From SIG440 sp045631525 (GTDB lineage: Bacteria > Bacillota > Clostridia > Monoglobales > Monoglobaceae), in NCBI GenBank assembly GCA_045631525.1, contig JAZQUY010000026.1:1-63743 (forward strand): DNA of 63,743 nt, read 5' to 3'. Made by a program: the position numbers and the translations under genes. The first letter of the stretch is position 1. Each line of letters begins with the position of its first letter. The notes below the pieces were generated by a model. That model worked only from the letters and a program-made list of their open reading frames with translations. It did not search any database and was not told the origin of the DNA. This document shows positions 23,885 through 31,699 of the stretch, in pieces.

Positions 23885-25192
23885 ATGAGTACTTTATTAT
23901 CAGTTTCAGTTGCATTGCTTGCGGGTCTTCTAATGACCAGAGCGTTTAAACCATTTAAGTTGCCCTCGGTAACAGCATATCTTATTGCGGGGGTTTTGAT
24001 AGGTCCTTATTGTATAGGTAGATTTGGTCTTGATGGTATAGGGTTTACTTCGGCAGAGGCGGTTGAACGTCTTGGTCTTGTTTCAGAAGTGGCTCTTGGT
24101 TTCATTGCCTTTTCTATTGGAAGTGAATTCAGACTTTCAGAGCTTAAGAAAACAGGAAAACAAGCATTTGTCATTGGTATATTTCAGGCACTTGTAGCAA
24201 CTTTATTTGTTGATTTGGCACTTATAGGGATTCATCTAATTATGCCGGATAAACTTACAATACCCCAGGTGATTATTCTTGGTGCAATAGCTACCGCAAC
24301 AGCTCCGGCGGCCACTTTGATGGTTGTTCGTCAGTATAAAGCAGAGGGACCTCTTACAAAGCTGCTGCTCCCAATAGTTGCCCTTGATGATGCGGTGGGA
24401 CTTATTGTTTTTGCGGTATCCTTTGGAATTGCCAAAACTATGATTTCAGGCAATCTTGATTTGGTTTCAATCATTGTAAATCCTTTGGTTGAGATTGTAT
24501 GCTCATTGACTTTGGGTGCAATTATGGGATGGATACTCACCCAGCTTGAAAAAATGTTCAATTCAAACACCAATCGTCTTAATATGACCATTGCCTTTGT
24601 TTTTCTTACTGTTGCACTTTCTATGATTGATTTTCATATCGGAAGTGTTCATATCAGCTTTTCATCATTACTTGTATGTATGATGCTTGGAACAATTTTC
24701 TGCAACATCTGTCCTCTTTCTCACGATTTAATGGAGAAGTCAGACAAGTGGACATCACCGCTTCTGGCGTTGTTCTTCGTTATCAGCGGTGCAGAGCTTG
24801 AACTTAATGTTTTCCTTGACTGGGCAATTGTGGTTATTGGTGTTGTATATATTTTGTTCCGTTGCCTCGGAAAGTACGTTGGAACATTTATCAGTGCCAA
24901 AGCAACGGATTGTGCTCCTCAGATATGCAAGTATTTGGGTATAACGCTGTTTCCTCAGGCAGGAGTTGCTCTTGGAATGTGTGCTATTGTTGCGGCATCT
25001 GCTGAAATGGGAACAGAGGGTGCTTTGGTACGAAATATAACACTTTTTGCGGTTCTTATATACGAGCTTGTGGGACCGCTTCTCACACGTCAGGCACTTA
25101 CCTTGGCAGGAGATATCAAGCCAATGCCTGACCATGTTAAAAACCGTCGTGAGACAAAGCTTGAAGAAGCAAAGAACAAAACTAATAAATAA
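23885..25192 (+). CDS. CPA-type cation:proton antiporter
   Basis: 435 residues with 12-13 membrane segments of the Na+/H+ exchanger (CPA2-like) fold. Family marks are LPSVTAYLIAGVLIGPYCIG near residue 25, AFSIGSEFRLSEL near 75 and ATATAPAATLMVVRQY near 140. Then comes LDDAVGLIVFAVSFGI near 165, where the paired aspartates should carry ion exchange. No regulatory TrkA/RCK domain follows; the tail is short, charged and rich in Lys/Glu. It probably extrudes Na+ or K+. A ClC gene follows after a terminator-like hairpin. Confidence 0.88.
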   Translation: MSTLLSVSVALLAGLLMTRAFKPFKLPSVTAYLIAGVLIGPYCIGRFGLDGIGFTSAEAVERLGLVSEVALGFIAFSIGSEFRLSELKKTGKQAFVIGIFQALVATLFVDLALIGIHLIMPDKLTIPQVIILGAIATATAPAATLMVVRQYKAEGPLTKLLLPIVALDDAVGLIVFAVSFGIAKTMISGNLDLVSIIVNPLVEIVCSLTLGAIMGWILTQLEKMFNSNTNRLNMTIAFVFLTVALSMIDFHIGSVHISFSSLLVCMMLGTIFCNICPLSHDLMEKSDKWTSPLLALFFVISGAELELNVFLDWAIVVIGVVYILFRCLGKYVGTFISAKATDCAPQICKYLGITLFPQAGVALGMCAIVAASAEMGTEGALVRNITLFAVLIYELVGPLLTRQALTLAGDIKPMPDHVKNRRETKLEEAKNKTNK

Positions 25193-25202
25193 AATTGGAT
25201 AT

Positions 25203-25237
25203 AAAATCCGGATGCTTGATGGTATTCGGATTTTTGT
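25203..25237 (+). terminator. terminator between the antiporter and ClC genes
   Basis: AAATCCGgATgC and GtATtCGGATTT arms around TTGATG, then T. It lies 10 bases past the antiporter stop and 20 bases before the start of the next gene. Confidence 0.6.
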
Positions 25238-25257
25238 TGGAAAGGGAGGGGAAAACA

Positions 25258-26511
25258 GTGAATAACGACAATGCGTTTAAAGGCTCATTTGGCTATATCA
25301 AAGCTTTTCTCAAATGGGTTGTTATTGCGTCTGTTCTCGGCTTGCTTGGTGGTGCTGTAGGCAGTGTTTTCCACAAAAGCATTGAATTTGTGACAGAACT
25401 GAGAACGCAGCATTCTTGGGTGATATTTTTATTGCCCCTCGGTGGTCTTGTTATAAGCTTTATTTATTGGATTTGCAGAAAGAAAGGTCACATTGATACT
25501 AACAGAGTAATTGAGGCGGCAAGAAGTGATGAAAAAGTTCCGATTGTTATGGCGCCACTGATTTTTGTGAGCACAGCAATAACCCATCTTCTTGGCGGCT
25601 CAGCAGGACGTGAGGGAGCGGCTCTTCAGCTTGGGGGAAGTATTGGCTATAATATGGGAAAGCTGCTTCGACTCAAAAAAGAGGATACTCATATTATTGT
25701 TATGGCAGGTATGAGCAGTGTGTTTTCCGCACTGTTTGGGACCCCAATCACTGCTGCTGTTTTTTCTCTTGAGGTGGTTTCTGTTGGGATTTTTCACTAT
25801 GCAGGACTTTTACCGTGTATAATTTCTGCTTTTGTGGCATACAGGGTATCACTTTGGTTTGGCAGTGCGCCAACACACTTTGATTTTGTTAATTTGCAAC
25901 CGCCGGAATTTGATGTTATGACCAGAGCAATAGTCTTGGCAATTCTTTGTGCGGTAGTCAGCATAGCTTTTTGCGTCTCAATCAAAAAGTGTGAAAAGTT
26001 TGCAAAAAGATTTTGTCCCAACAAGTTTTTGCGTGCATTTTTGGGTGGGGCAATAATAGTGTTGCTTACGGTTTTGGTTGGCACGTATGACTATAACGGC
26101 GCAGGTATGAATGTGATAGAAAGAGCACTTTACGGAATGGCAAGTCCATGGGCATTTGTTTTGAAAATTATATTTACCTCGATAACAATCGCTGCGGGCT
26201 TCAAAGGTGGCGAAATTGTACCCACATTTTTTATAGGTGCGACATTCGGATGCTTTGCCGGAGGACTTTTGGGACTTGATGCAGGATTTGGTGCAGCCAT
26301 AGGCTTTGTGGCTATGTTCTGCGGTGTTGTGAATTGTCCTATTGCATCGATAATTCTGGCGTTGGAAGCATTTGGAAGTGAGTCGATTGTTGTGTTTGCA
26401 GCAGTGTGTGCGGTGAGCTTTATGATGTCAGGATATTTTGGACTGTATAAAAGTCAGCGAATAGTTTATTCAAAGCTCACAGAAGAATATGTTGATAAAA
26501 AGACAAAATAG
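25258..26511 (+). CDS. ClC-family chloride channel/transporter
   Basis: 417 residues with the ClC membrane fold. The selectivity and gating signatures are present: GGSAGREGAALQLGG (the GREGP motif with Ala for Pro and the gating glutamate kept) near residue 115, and FKGGEIVPTFFIG near 310. It carries Cl- or possibly F-/H+ exchange. There is no C-terminal CBS pair. The start is GTG at 25258 behind GGGAGGGG; an earlier ATG at 25195 would read through the terminator hairpin. Its place after a cation antiporter suggests shared roles in ion balance, although the hairpin implies at least partly separate transcription. Confidence 0.9.
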   Translation: MNNDNAFKGSFGYIKAFLKWVVIASVLGLLGGAVGSVFHKSIEFVTELRTQHSWVIFLLPLGGLVISFIYWICRKKGHIDTNRVIEAARSDEKVPIVMAPLIFVSTAITHLLGGSAGREGAALQLGGSIGYNMGKLLRLKKEDTHIIVMAGMSSVFSALFGTPITAAVFSLEVVSVGIFHYAGLLPCIISAFVAYRVSLWFGSAPTHFDFVNLQPPEFDVMTRAIVLAILCAVVSIAFCVSIKKCEKFAKRFCPNKFLRAFLGGAIIVLLTVLVGTYDYNGAGMNVIERALYGMASPWAFVLKIIFTSITIAAGFKGGEIVPTFFIGATFGCFAGGLLGLDAGFGAAIGFVAMFCGVVNCPIASIILALEAFGSESIVVFAAVCAVSFMMSGYFGLYKSQRIVYSKLTEEYVDKKTK

Positions 26512-26514
26512 AAA

Positions 26515-26548
26515 CAAAAAAACACACCCTGCAGGGTGTGTTTTTTTA
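26515..26548. terminator. bidirectional terminator between convergent genes
   Basis: A perfect palindrome centred on CTGCAG (about 26531) with CACACCCTG/CAGGGTGTG arms, flanked by A-runs on the left and T-runs on the right. It serves the ClC gene and the facing permease gene. Confidence 0.9.
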
Positions 26549-26551
26549 AAA

Positions 26552-27655
26552 TTAAAAACCAATTAGAAATCCCATAATAACGAGTAGAGTAATTAGAAAG
26601 CCAAAGTTGTATAAACTGAATTTTTTCAGGTACATTTTGATGTTCTGTGGGTCGTTTTTAAGGTATTCTCTGAAAGTTATAAGGCTTGCAAGGGAAGCAA
26701 TAAGTGTTCCTGTACCGCCGATGTTTACCGCTACAAGAAGTGAGGAGTAGTTATCGGTGAAATGCGATAAAAGAATTCCGCTTGGAACATTGCTCAAAAA
26801 CTGACAGGACAGTGCTCCTATCAAAAGAGTGTGGTGGTTTACCAGGGAGTCCAAAAGAACGTGAAGTATGTTAATTCGTGAGATGTTCCCAGAAAATACA
26901 AAGAATGCACAAAATGTAATGAGCAATGGATAGTCAACACTTTTAAGTGCCGATTTGTCAAGAAAAATAAGAGAAATAACAATAATTAAAAGACCTGCAA
27001 TATAAGGAATTACACCGAAAACTATTATTATTGAAACAACAAACAAAATCAAATAAATAACAGTTTTGTTTATGTTTAAGGGGGCATCAAAGGTTCGTCT
27101 GATTGAAAGTGGTTCGTTTTTTACAAACAGACAGCAAATGGTTATCATAGTTACCGCAATCAAAAAAGGAACAAGCATGATGCTCACAAATTCACCAGTG
27201 GGAATGTTGAAATAATTATAAAGATAAAGGTTTTGAGGATTCCCAAAGGGTGTAAGCATTCCACCGAGATTTGCGGCAATATTTTGCATTATAAAGGTGA
27301 ACGCAAGATATCGGTGATTGTCGGTTGATGTTATTACATAATAGCCAAGGGGCAAAAATGTAATCAGTGCCATATCGTTTGCAATGAGCATTGACGCGAT
27401 AAAGGTTATGTACACCAGTGCCAGAATTGCAGAACGCACAGTGGTGAAGATGGTTATTATCTTTGATGAAATTATCCTGAAAAAGTAAATATTTTTCAGA
27501 GCACACACAACTGCCAGTGTGCAAAAAAGGCAGGTGAGGGTTTTGAAATCGAAGTAAGACAAGTATTCCTTGTCCGGAGGGACAAAGAGCATAGAAATAA
27601 CTGCAGCCGAGAGGGCAATGCACATAACCGGGTTTTTCTTCACAAATGTACGCAT
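26552..27655 (-). CDS. ArsB/CitM/NhaD-superfamily permease
   Basis: 367 residues, about ten membrane segments. The core motif NIAANLGGMLTPFGNPQNLYLY near residue 130 is the conserved re-entrant loop of the ion-transporter (IT) superfamily. A second repeat, LSNVPSGILLSHFTDN near 275, completes the inverted pair. Arsenite, citrate/dicarboxylate and sodium carriers share this fold, so the substrate is open. At 367 residues it is shorter than most ArsB (about 430). It starts two bases after rqcH ends, so the two are almost certainly cotranscribed. That pairing is not explained by any known function. Confidence 0.8.
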   Translation of the reverse strand: MRTFVKKNPVMCIALSAAVISMLFVPPDKEYLSYFDFKTLTCLFCTLAVVCALKNIYFFRIISSKIITIFTTVRSAILALVYITFIASMLIANDMALITFLPLGYYVITSTDNHRYLAFTFIMQNIAANLGGMLTPFGNPQNLYLYNYFNIPTGEFVSIMLVPFLIAVTMITICCLFVKNEPLSIRRTFDAPLNINKTVIYLILFVVSIIIVFGVIPYIAGLLIIVISLIFLDKSALKSVDYPLLITFCAFFVFSGNISRINILHVLLDSLVNHHTLLIGALSCQFLSNVPSGILLSHFTDNYSSLLVAVNIGGTGTLIASLASLITFREYLKNDPQNIKMYLKKFSLYNFGFLITLLVIMGFLIGF

Positions 27656-27657
27656 AT

Positions 27658-29421
27658 TTATTCCTCGACTTTCAATTTTTCAACAAGCTTTTCGTCAGGG
27701 TCAACAAAAACTGTATAGTTAGTGTCAAATATAACAAAACCGGGACTTGAGCCGTTGGGTTTTCTTATGTTTTTTATCAGGGTATAGTCAACAGCAACAC
27801 CGGTGGACTTTTGAGCCTTGCTGAAATATGCAGCCAACGATGCCGCTTCAAGAAGTGTGTTGTCGGGTATTTCGCCACTTCCGTTGGTGCGGACAACGAC
27901 ATGAGAGCCGGGTATGTTTTTGGTATGCAACCACATATCTGTTGAATATGCGGTTTTTATGGTGAGCTCATCGTTTTGTTTGTTGTTTCTGCCGATAAGA
28001 ATTTCAAAGCCGTCACTTGATAAAAACCGCATAGGCTTTGATTTTTTTTGTTGTTTTTTCTTTTTCATATTTCCCAGAGAGATGTAACCTTGTTCTGCAA
28101 GTTCCTCGCGGATTTCAGCAATATCCAAGGGGGTACGTGCCCTTGTAACGCTGTCAAGAACAGTCTCAAGATAAGCCTTTTCCTTTTTTGCATCCTCCAG
28201 TTGCTTTGTGGAGTGTTCCTCGGCAGCCTTTGCCTTTGTGTAAAGTTTATAATATCTCTGAGCATTCTGTGAGGGTGTAAGTTCTTCACTTAGCGAGATT
28301 CTTATGTCTTCAAGTGACTCTGAAAAATAGTTCTGTACGGTCACAAATCTGGCGTTATTTTCTATTCTGTAAAGATTTGCTGTGAGCAAATCTCCGTACA
28401 TTTTGTATTTGTCGCGGTCTTTTGCCTTTTCTATGCTTTCGGTGTGCAGTGAAATCTTTTTCTCGCAGCGGTCAATATTGTTGTTGATAAGCCTTACGGT
28501 GCTTGCCGATTTCTGGGAAAGCCTGTCCTGAATATCTCTTGAAAGAAAAAATGTTTCAACCGCCTCACTGATAGAATCATACTCTTTGATTTTCCCAAGA
28601 GAGGTATATTGTGTAAGGGTCGCTACGGAAAAAGCAAGAGGTTTTTCTGTATCTAAATCAAAAACCACAGTGCTTCCCGCGGATAAAGATAAAATTTCGT
28701 CAAAAAATCTTTTGGCGTCTTTCGCAAAAGTTTCGGGATTGATTTCTGAAACAAAAGCCTTTGTATTACCGGTGGCACGACAGACCATTTCTCTTGCAAG
28801 AAGCGGACTCATACCCATAAATTCCCCTACCAAAAACTTATCAAGAGGAGTATCTCCGGGGACTGAAACGAGTTTGCTTGCAAAATCTTCTGCTGAAAAT
28901 TCTGTTGGGAGAGATTTATCCTGTTTTGGCGGCAGCTCATATATGAGTCCGGGCAAAACCTGACGGACCGCACTTGTGGTGAAGTCAATATGCTTTATGC
29001 TGTCAATAATTTTGTTATCGCTTTGTATGAGAGTTATGTTGCTGTGCTTACCCATAATTTCAACCATAAGACTTTTTTCGGTTAAGTCACCAAGCTCGGT
29101 ATAACACTCAATATCGATTTTTATCACGCGGTCAAAATCAATTTGGCGTATGGATTTTATTTTTCCGCCGCCAAGGTGTTTTCTCATTATCATACAAAAA
29201 AGAGGTGCGGTCAGCGGATTTTCACGGGAAATATTTGTCAGGTGAATTCTGGGGTTTGCTGTGGCAGCAGAAATAAGCAGACGGAAAAGACCCTCCCGTG
29301 TGCGGATTGAAAGAATAATTTCATCCTTTTCGGGCTGGTAGACTTTGTCGATTTTTCCACCTTTTAATTTTTCGTTAAGTTCCCGGGCTATGCCGGATGT
29401 AACAAAGCCGTCAAATGCCAT
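27658..29421 (-). CDS. rqcH: RqcH / NFACT-family ribosome rescue factor
   Basis: 587 residues. RqcH binds stalled 50S subunits carrying peptidyl-tRNA and adds C-terminal alanine tails that mark the chain for degradation. NFACT-N begins MAFDGFVTSGIARELNEKL, with the DR motif in DFDRVIKID near residue 90 that helps position tRNA. A HhH region, a coiled-coil near 280-430 and a Lys-rich segment (MKKKKQQKK) follow. The NFACT-R domain contains YSTDMWLHTKNIPGSHVVVR near 505. I chose the ATG at 29421, which has AGAGG ahead; the frame upstream is leader. In older annotation this is FbpA (fibronectin-binding protein). Confidence 0.92.
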   Translation of the reverse strand: MAFDGFVTSGIARELNEKLKGGKIDKVYQPEKDEIILSIRTREGLFRLLISAATANPRIHLTNISRENPLTAPLFCMIMRKHLGGGKIKSIRQIDFDRVIKIDIECYTELGDLTEKSLMVEIMGKHSNITLIQSDNKIIDSIKHIDFTTSAVRQVLPGLIYELPPKQDKSLPTEFSAEDFASKLVSVPGDTPLDKFLVGEFMGMSPLLAREMVCRATGNTKAFVSEINPETFAKDAKRFFDEILSLSAGSTVVFDLDTEKPLAFSVATLTQYTSLGKIKEYDSISEAVETFFLSRDIQDRLSQKSASTVRLINNNIDRCEKKISLHTESIEKAKDRDKYKMYGDLLTANLYRIENNARFVTVQNYFSESLEDIRISLSEELTPSQNAQRYYKLYTKAKAAEEHSTKQLEDAKKEKAYLETVLDSVTRARTPLDIAEIREELAEQGYISLGNMKKKKQQKKSKPMRFLSSDGFEILIGRNNKQNDELTIKTAYSTDMWLHTKNIPGSHVVVRTNGSGEIPDNTLLEAASLAAYFSKAQKSTGVAVDYTLIKNIRKPNGSSPGFVIFDTNYTVFVDPDEKLVEKLKVEE

Positions 29422-29472
29422 AAAGCTAACCTCTTTTTTGAAAAATGTTATATTAAAAAACAAATCTTTAAC

Positions 29473-29501
29473 AGTATACAACAAAAGTTAAAAAATTTCA
29501 A
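29473..29501 (-). promoter_or_regulatory. promoter of rqcH
   Basis: Minus strand TTGAAA (29501-29496), 17 bases, TATACT (29478-29473). It lies back-to-back with the yicC promoter. Confidence 0.75.
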
Positions 29502-29509
29502 ATATTTAT

Positions 29510-29538
29510 TTGATTTTTTTGAAAATATATGATATAAT
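29510..29538 (+). promoter_or_regulatory. promoter of the yicC-thiN gene string
   Basis: TTGATT (29510-29515), 17 bases, TATAAT (29533-29538). It is the only strong promoter I see before the closely spaced genes that follow. Confidence 0.75.
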
Positions 29539-29615
29539 TCATAGTATAAAATTTTATAATAGCGGAAATATTGCTTAAATGTTTCCCTTTGCCCCAAGAG
29601 GAGGCGCAGGTACTT

Positions 29616-30491
29616 ATGCTGAAAAGTATGACAGGCTTTGGCAGAGCCGAGAAAATGTTTGATGATTTTGAGGTAAAAGTAAACCTCAAATCAGTTAATC
29701 ACAGATATATGGATGCATCAATCCGTATGCCCAAATATTATACCTTTGCGGAAGATAAAATCCGTCAGGCGGCGGCAAAATACATTTCCCGTGGAAAAAT
29801 TGAGATTTTTATTTCAGTTGACCGCATCGAGGGAAGCGGCAAGACAATCGCCATTGACAAGGATGTCGCAAAAAATTATATTGATGCCCTCCGAACCCTT
29901 GTCGAATTTGGAATTGAAGACGATGTGAAGATTTCAACCATTTCACAGTATCACGATATTTTCAAAATCGAAAGTGACGAAGAAGACGAAGAAAGAATAA
30001 CTGCCATGCTTCTCGAAGTTTTTTCGGCGGCGGCAGAAGACTTTGTCAATATGCGGATTGAAGAGGGCAAAAATATGGAAAAAGACATTTTGTCCCATCT
30101 TGATATTCTCGCTGAAAAACTTACGCAGGTTGAACTCAGGTATCCACAGATTGTTGAGGAATACAAAAACCGACTGAAAGGAAAAATTTCAGAGGTGCTG
30201 GAAGACAAGAATATTGACGAAGCAAGAATTGTTACCGAGGTTGCAATCTTTGCTGAACGTACCGACATTGGCGAAGAAACAGTGAGACTTCATAGCCACA
30301 TAAAAGAGTTTAGAAAAGCACTTTCCACCGACCAGCCAATCGGCAAAAAGCTTGATTTTATGGTTCAGGAAATGAACCGTGAAACTAACACCATGGGCTC
30401 AAAGGCAAATGATGTTGAAATTTCAAAGATTATTGTGGATATGAAATCCGAGATTGAAAAAATCAGGGAACAAATTCAAAACATTGAATAA
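29616..30491 (+). CDS. yicC: YicC/YloC-family endoribonuclease
   Basis: 291 residues. It opens MLKSMTGFGRAE, the invariant start of the family, and ends with MNRETNTMGSKANDVEISKI near residue 260. E. coli YicC is an endoribonuclease that acts on small RNA and helps degrade RyhB. The Bacillus YloC relative is less well studied. Start chosen at 29616 behind GAGGAGG. It is first in a long gene string, as yloC is in Bacillus subtilis. Confidence 0.92.
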   Translation: MLKSMTGFGRAEKMFDDFEVKVNLKSVNHRYMDASIRMPKYYTFAEDKIRQAAAKYISRGKIEIFISVDRIEGSGKTIAIDKDVAKNYIDALRTLVEFGIEDDVKISTISQYHDIFKIESDEEDEERITAMLLEVFSAAAEDFVNMRIEEGKNMEKDILSHLDILAEKLTQVELRYPQIVEEYKNRLKGKISEVLEDKNIDEARIVTEVAIFAERTDIGEETVRLHSHIKEFRKALSTDQPIGKKLDFMVQEMNRETNTMGSKANDVEISKIIVDMKSEIEKIREQIQNIE

Positions 30492-30527
30492 CAAATGAAA
30501 AGCCTTCGGGCGGAAGGATGAAATTTT

Positions 30528-30812
30528 ATGAAACTTATAAACATAGGCTTCGGAAACATTGTATCAGGCGACCGTGTTGTTGCGATAGTCAGCCCTGAAT
30601 CGGCTCCTATTAAACGTATTGTTCAGGATGCAAGGGACAAAGGACTTTTGATTGATGCCTCCTGCGGTCGTCGTACCCGTGCTGTTATTATTACCGACAG
30701 CGACCATATAATACTTTCTGCAATCCAGACAGAAACTATTGCGGGACGTGCCGCTGTTAAGGAAGATATTGCTGACACCAAAGACGAGGGAGAAATCGAG
30801 AATGAAGAATAA
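30528..30812 (+). CDS. remA: RemA-family regulator (DUF370)
   Basis: 94 residues. It begins MKLINIGFGNIVSGDRVVAI and continues IKRIVQDARDKGLLIDASCG and RRTRAVIITDSDHII, which is diagnostic of DUF370. RemA is a DNA-binding protein that activates biofilm matrix and osmoprotection genes in Bacillus, and forms an oligomeric ring. The last ~15 residues are acidic. The gene overlaps the start of gmk by 11 bases. Confidence 0.93.
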   Translation: MKLINIGFGNIVSGDRVVAIVSPESAPIKRIVQDARDKGLLIDASCGRRTRAVIITDSDHIILSAIQTETIAGRAAVKEDIADTKDEGEIENEE

Positions 30813-31371
30813 AGGAACACTTTATATTCTGTCAGGTCCCTCAGGTGTAGGAAAGGGCACCATATGCAGACAGCTTGTGGCAAAACGTAGCGACATTTCG
30901 GTTTCGGTTTCTGCCACTACCAGAGCACCGAGAACTGAAGATACCGACGGGGTAACATATTTTTTCAAAACCAAGGATGAGTTTGAAAAGATGATAGCTG
31001 ATGACAAGTTTCTTGAATGGGCTGTCTATAACGGAAACTATTATGGCACACCCGTTGATGCAGTAAATGAAAAGCTGGATAAGGGCGAGGACGTTATCCT
31101 TGAAATTGAAGTTCAGGGAGCGCTAAAGGTTATGGAGAAATGCCCCGACGCAGTTTCAATTTTTATTGTACCACCTGATGAAGATGTACTTTTTTTTAGG
31201 CTCAAGAATCGTGGCAGCGAAACGGATGAGCAGATTAAAAACAGATTAAACGCCGCAAAGGATGAACTTTCAAAAAAAGACAAATATGATTTTGTTGTTA
31301 TAAACGATGATTTGTCGGTTGCGGTTTGTGAAATAGAAAATATAATGAAAACTCAAAAGGAGAAGATGTAA
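30802..31371 (+). CDS. gmk: guanylate kinase
   Basis: 189 residues; phosphorylates GMP to GDP with ATP. P-loop LSGPSGVGKGTI near residue 9, GMP-binding TTRAPRTEDTDGVTYFF near 36, and lid-region KNRGSETDEQIKNRL near 132. The start at 30802 lies inside the end of remA with GAGGGAG upstream. This remA-gmk-rpoZ order is typical of Firmicutes. Confidence 0.95.
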   Translation: MKNKGTLYILSGPSGVGKGTICRQLVAKRSDISVSVSATTRAPRTEDTDGVTYFFKTKDEFEKMIADDKFLEWAVYNGNYYGTPVDAVNEKLDKGEDVILEIEVQGALKVMEKCPDAVSIFIVPPDEDVLFFRLKNRGSETDEQIKNRLNAAKDELSKKDKYDFVVINDDLSVAVCEIENIMKTQKEKM

Positions 31372-31372
31372 A

Positions 31373-31618
31373 ATGATGATTTATCCCCCTATTACAGAAC
31401 TTGTGAAGAAAACAGGAAGCAGATATGCTTTGGTTATTGAAACAGCAAAGAGAACAAGACAGCTTGTGGACGGCGCTGAAAGACTTTCAAATGTTGAAAC
31501 ATTTAAGGATGTTACCGTTGCAGTGAATGAGATTTTTGAGGGCAAGGTTGAGGCTGTGAAAGCTTCAGAAAGTTTGGTGGACAGCGAAACTGCTTTGGGT
31601 GAAGAAATCAACAGCTGA
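31373..31618 (+). CDS. rpoZ: RNA polymerase omega subunit
   Basis: 81 residues; a small core-polymerase subunit that chaperones beta-prime. PPITELVKKTGSRYALVIET matches the conserved N-terminal region, and RTRQLVDGAE is the typical central motif. It starts one base after gmk stops. coaBC usually follows in this gene string but is absent here. Confidence 0.92.
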   Translation: MMIYPPITELVKKTGSRYALVIETAKRTRQLVDGAERLSNVETFKDVTVAVNEIFEGKVEAVKASESLVDSETALGEEINS

Positions 31619-31699
31619 ATATCTTTTTAGGACTGCTTGTTTTGGGTGGTCCTTTTGACTTTTTGAGGGACGTTATTTTGTTTTGTGAGGAAGGTTACC

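Noticed and set aside
25195..25257. Earlier ATG start for the ClC gene
   Set aside because: It would translate through the terminator-like hairpin. GTG 25258 has a strong GGGAGGGG site and gives the family-typical N-terminus.
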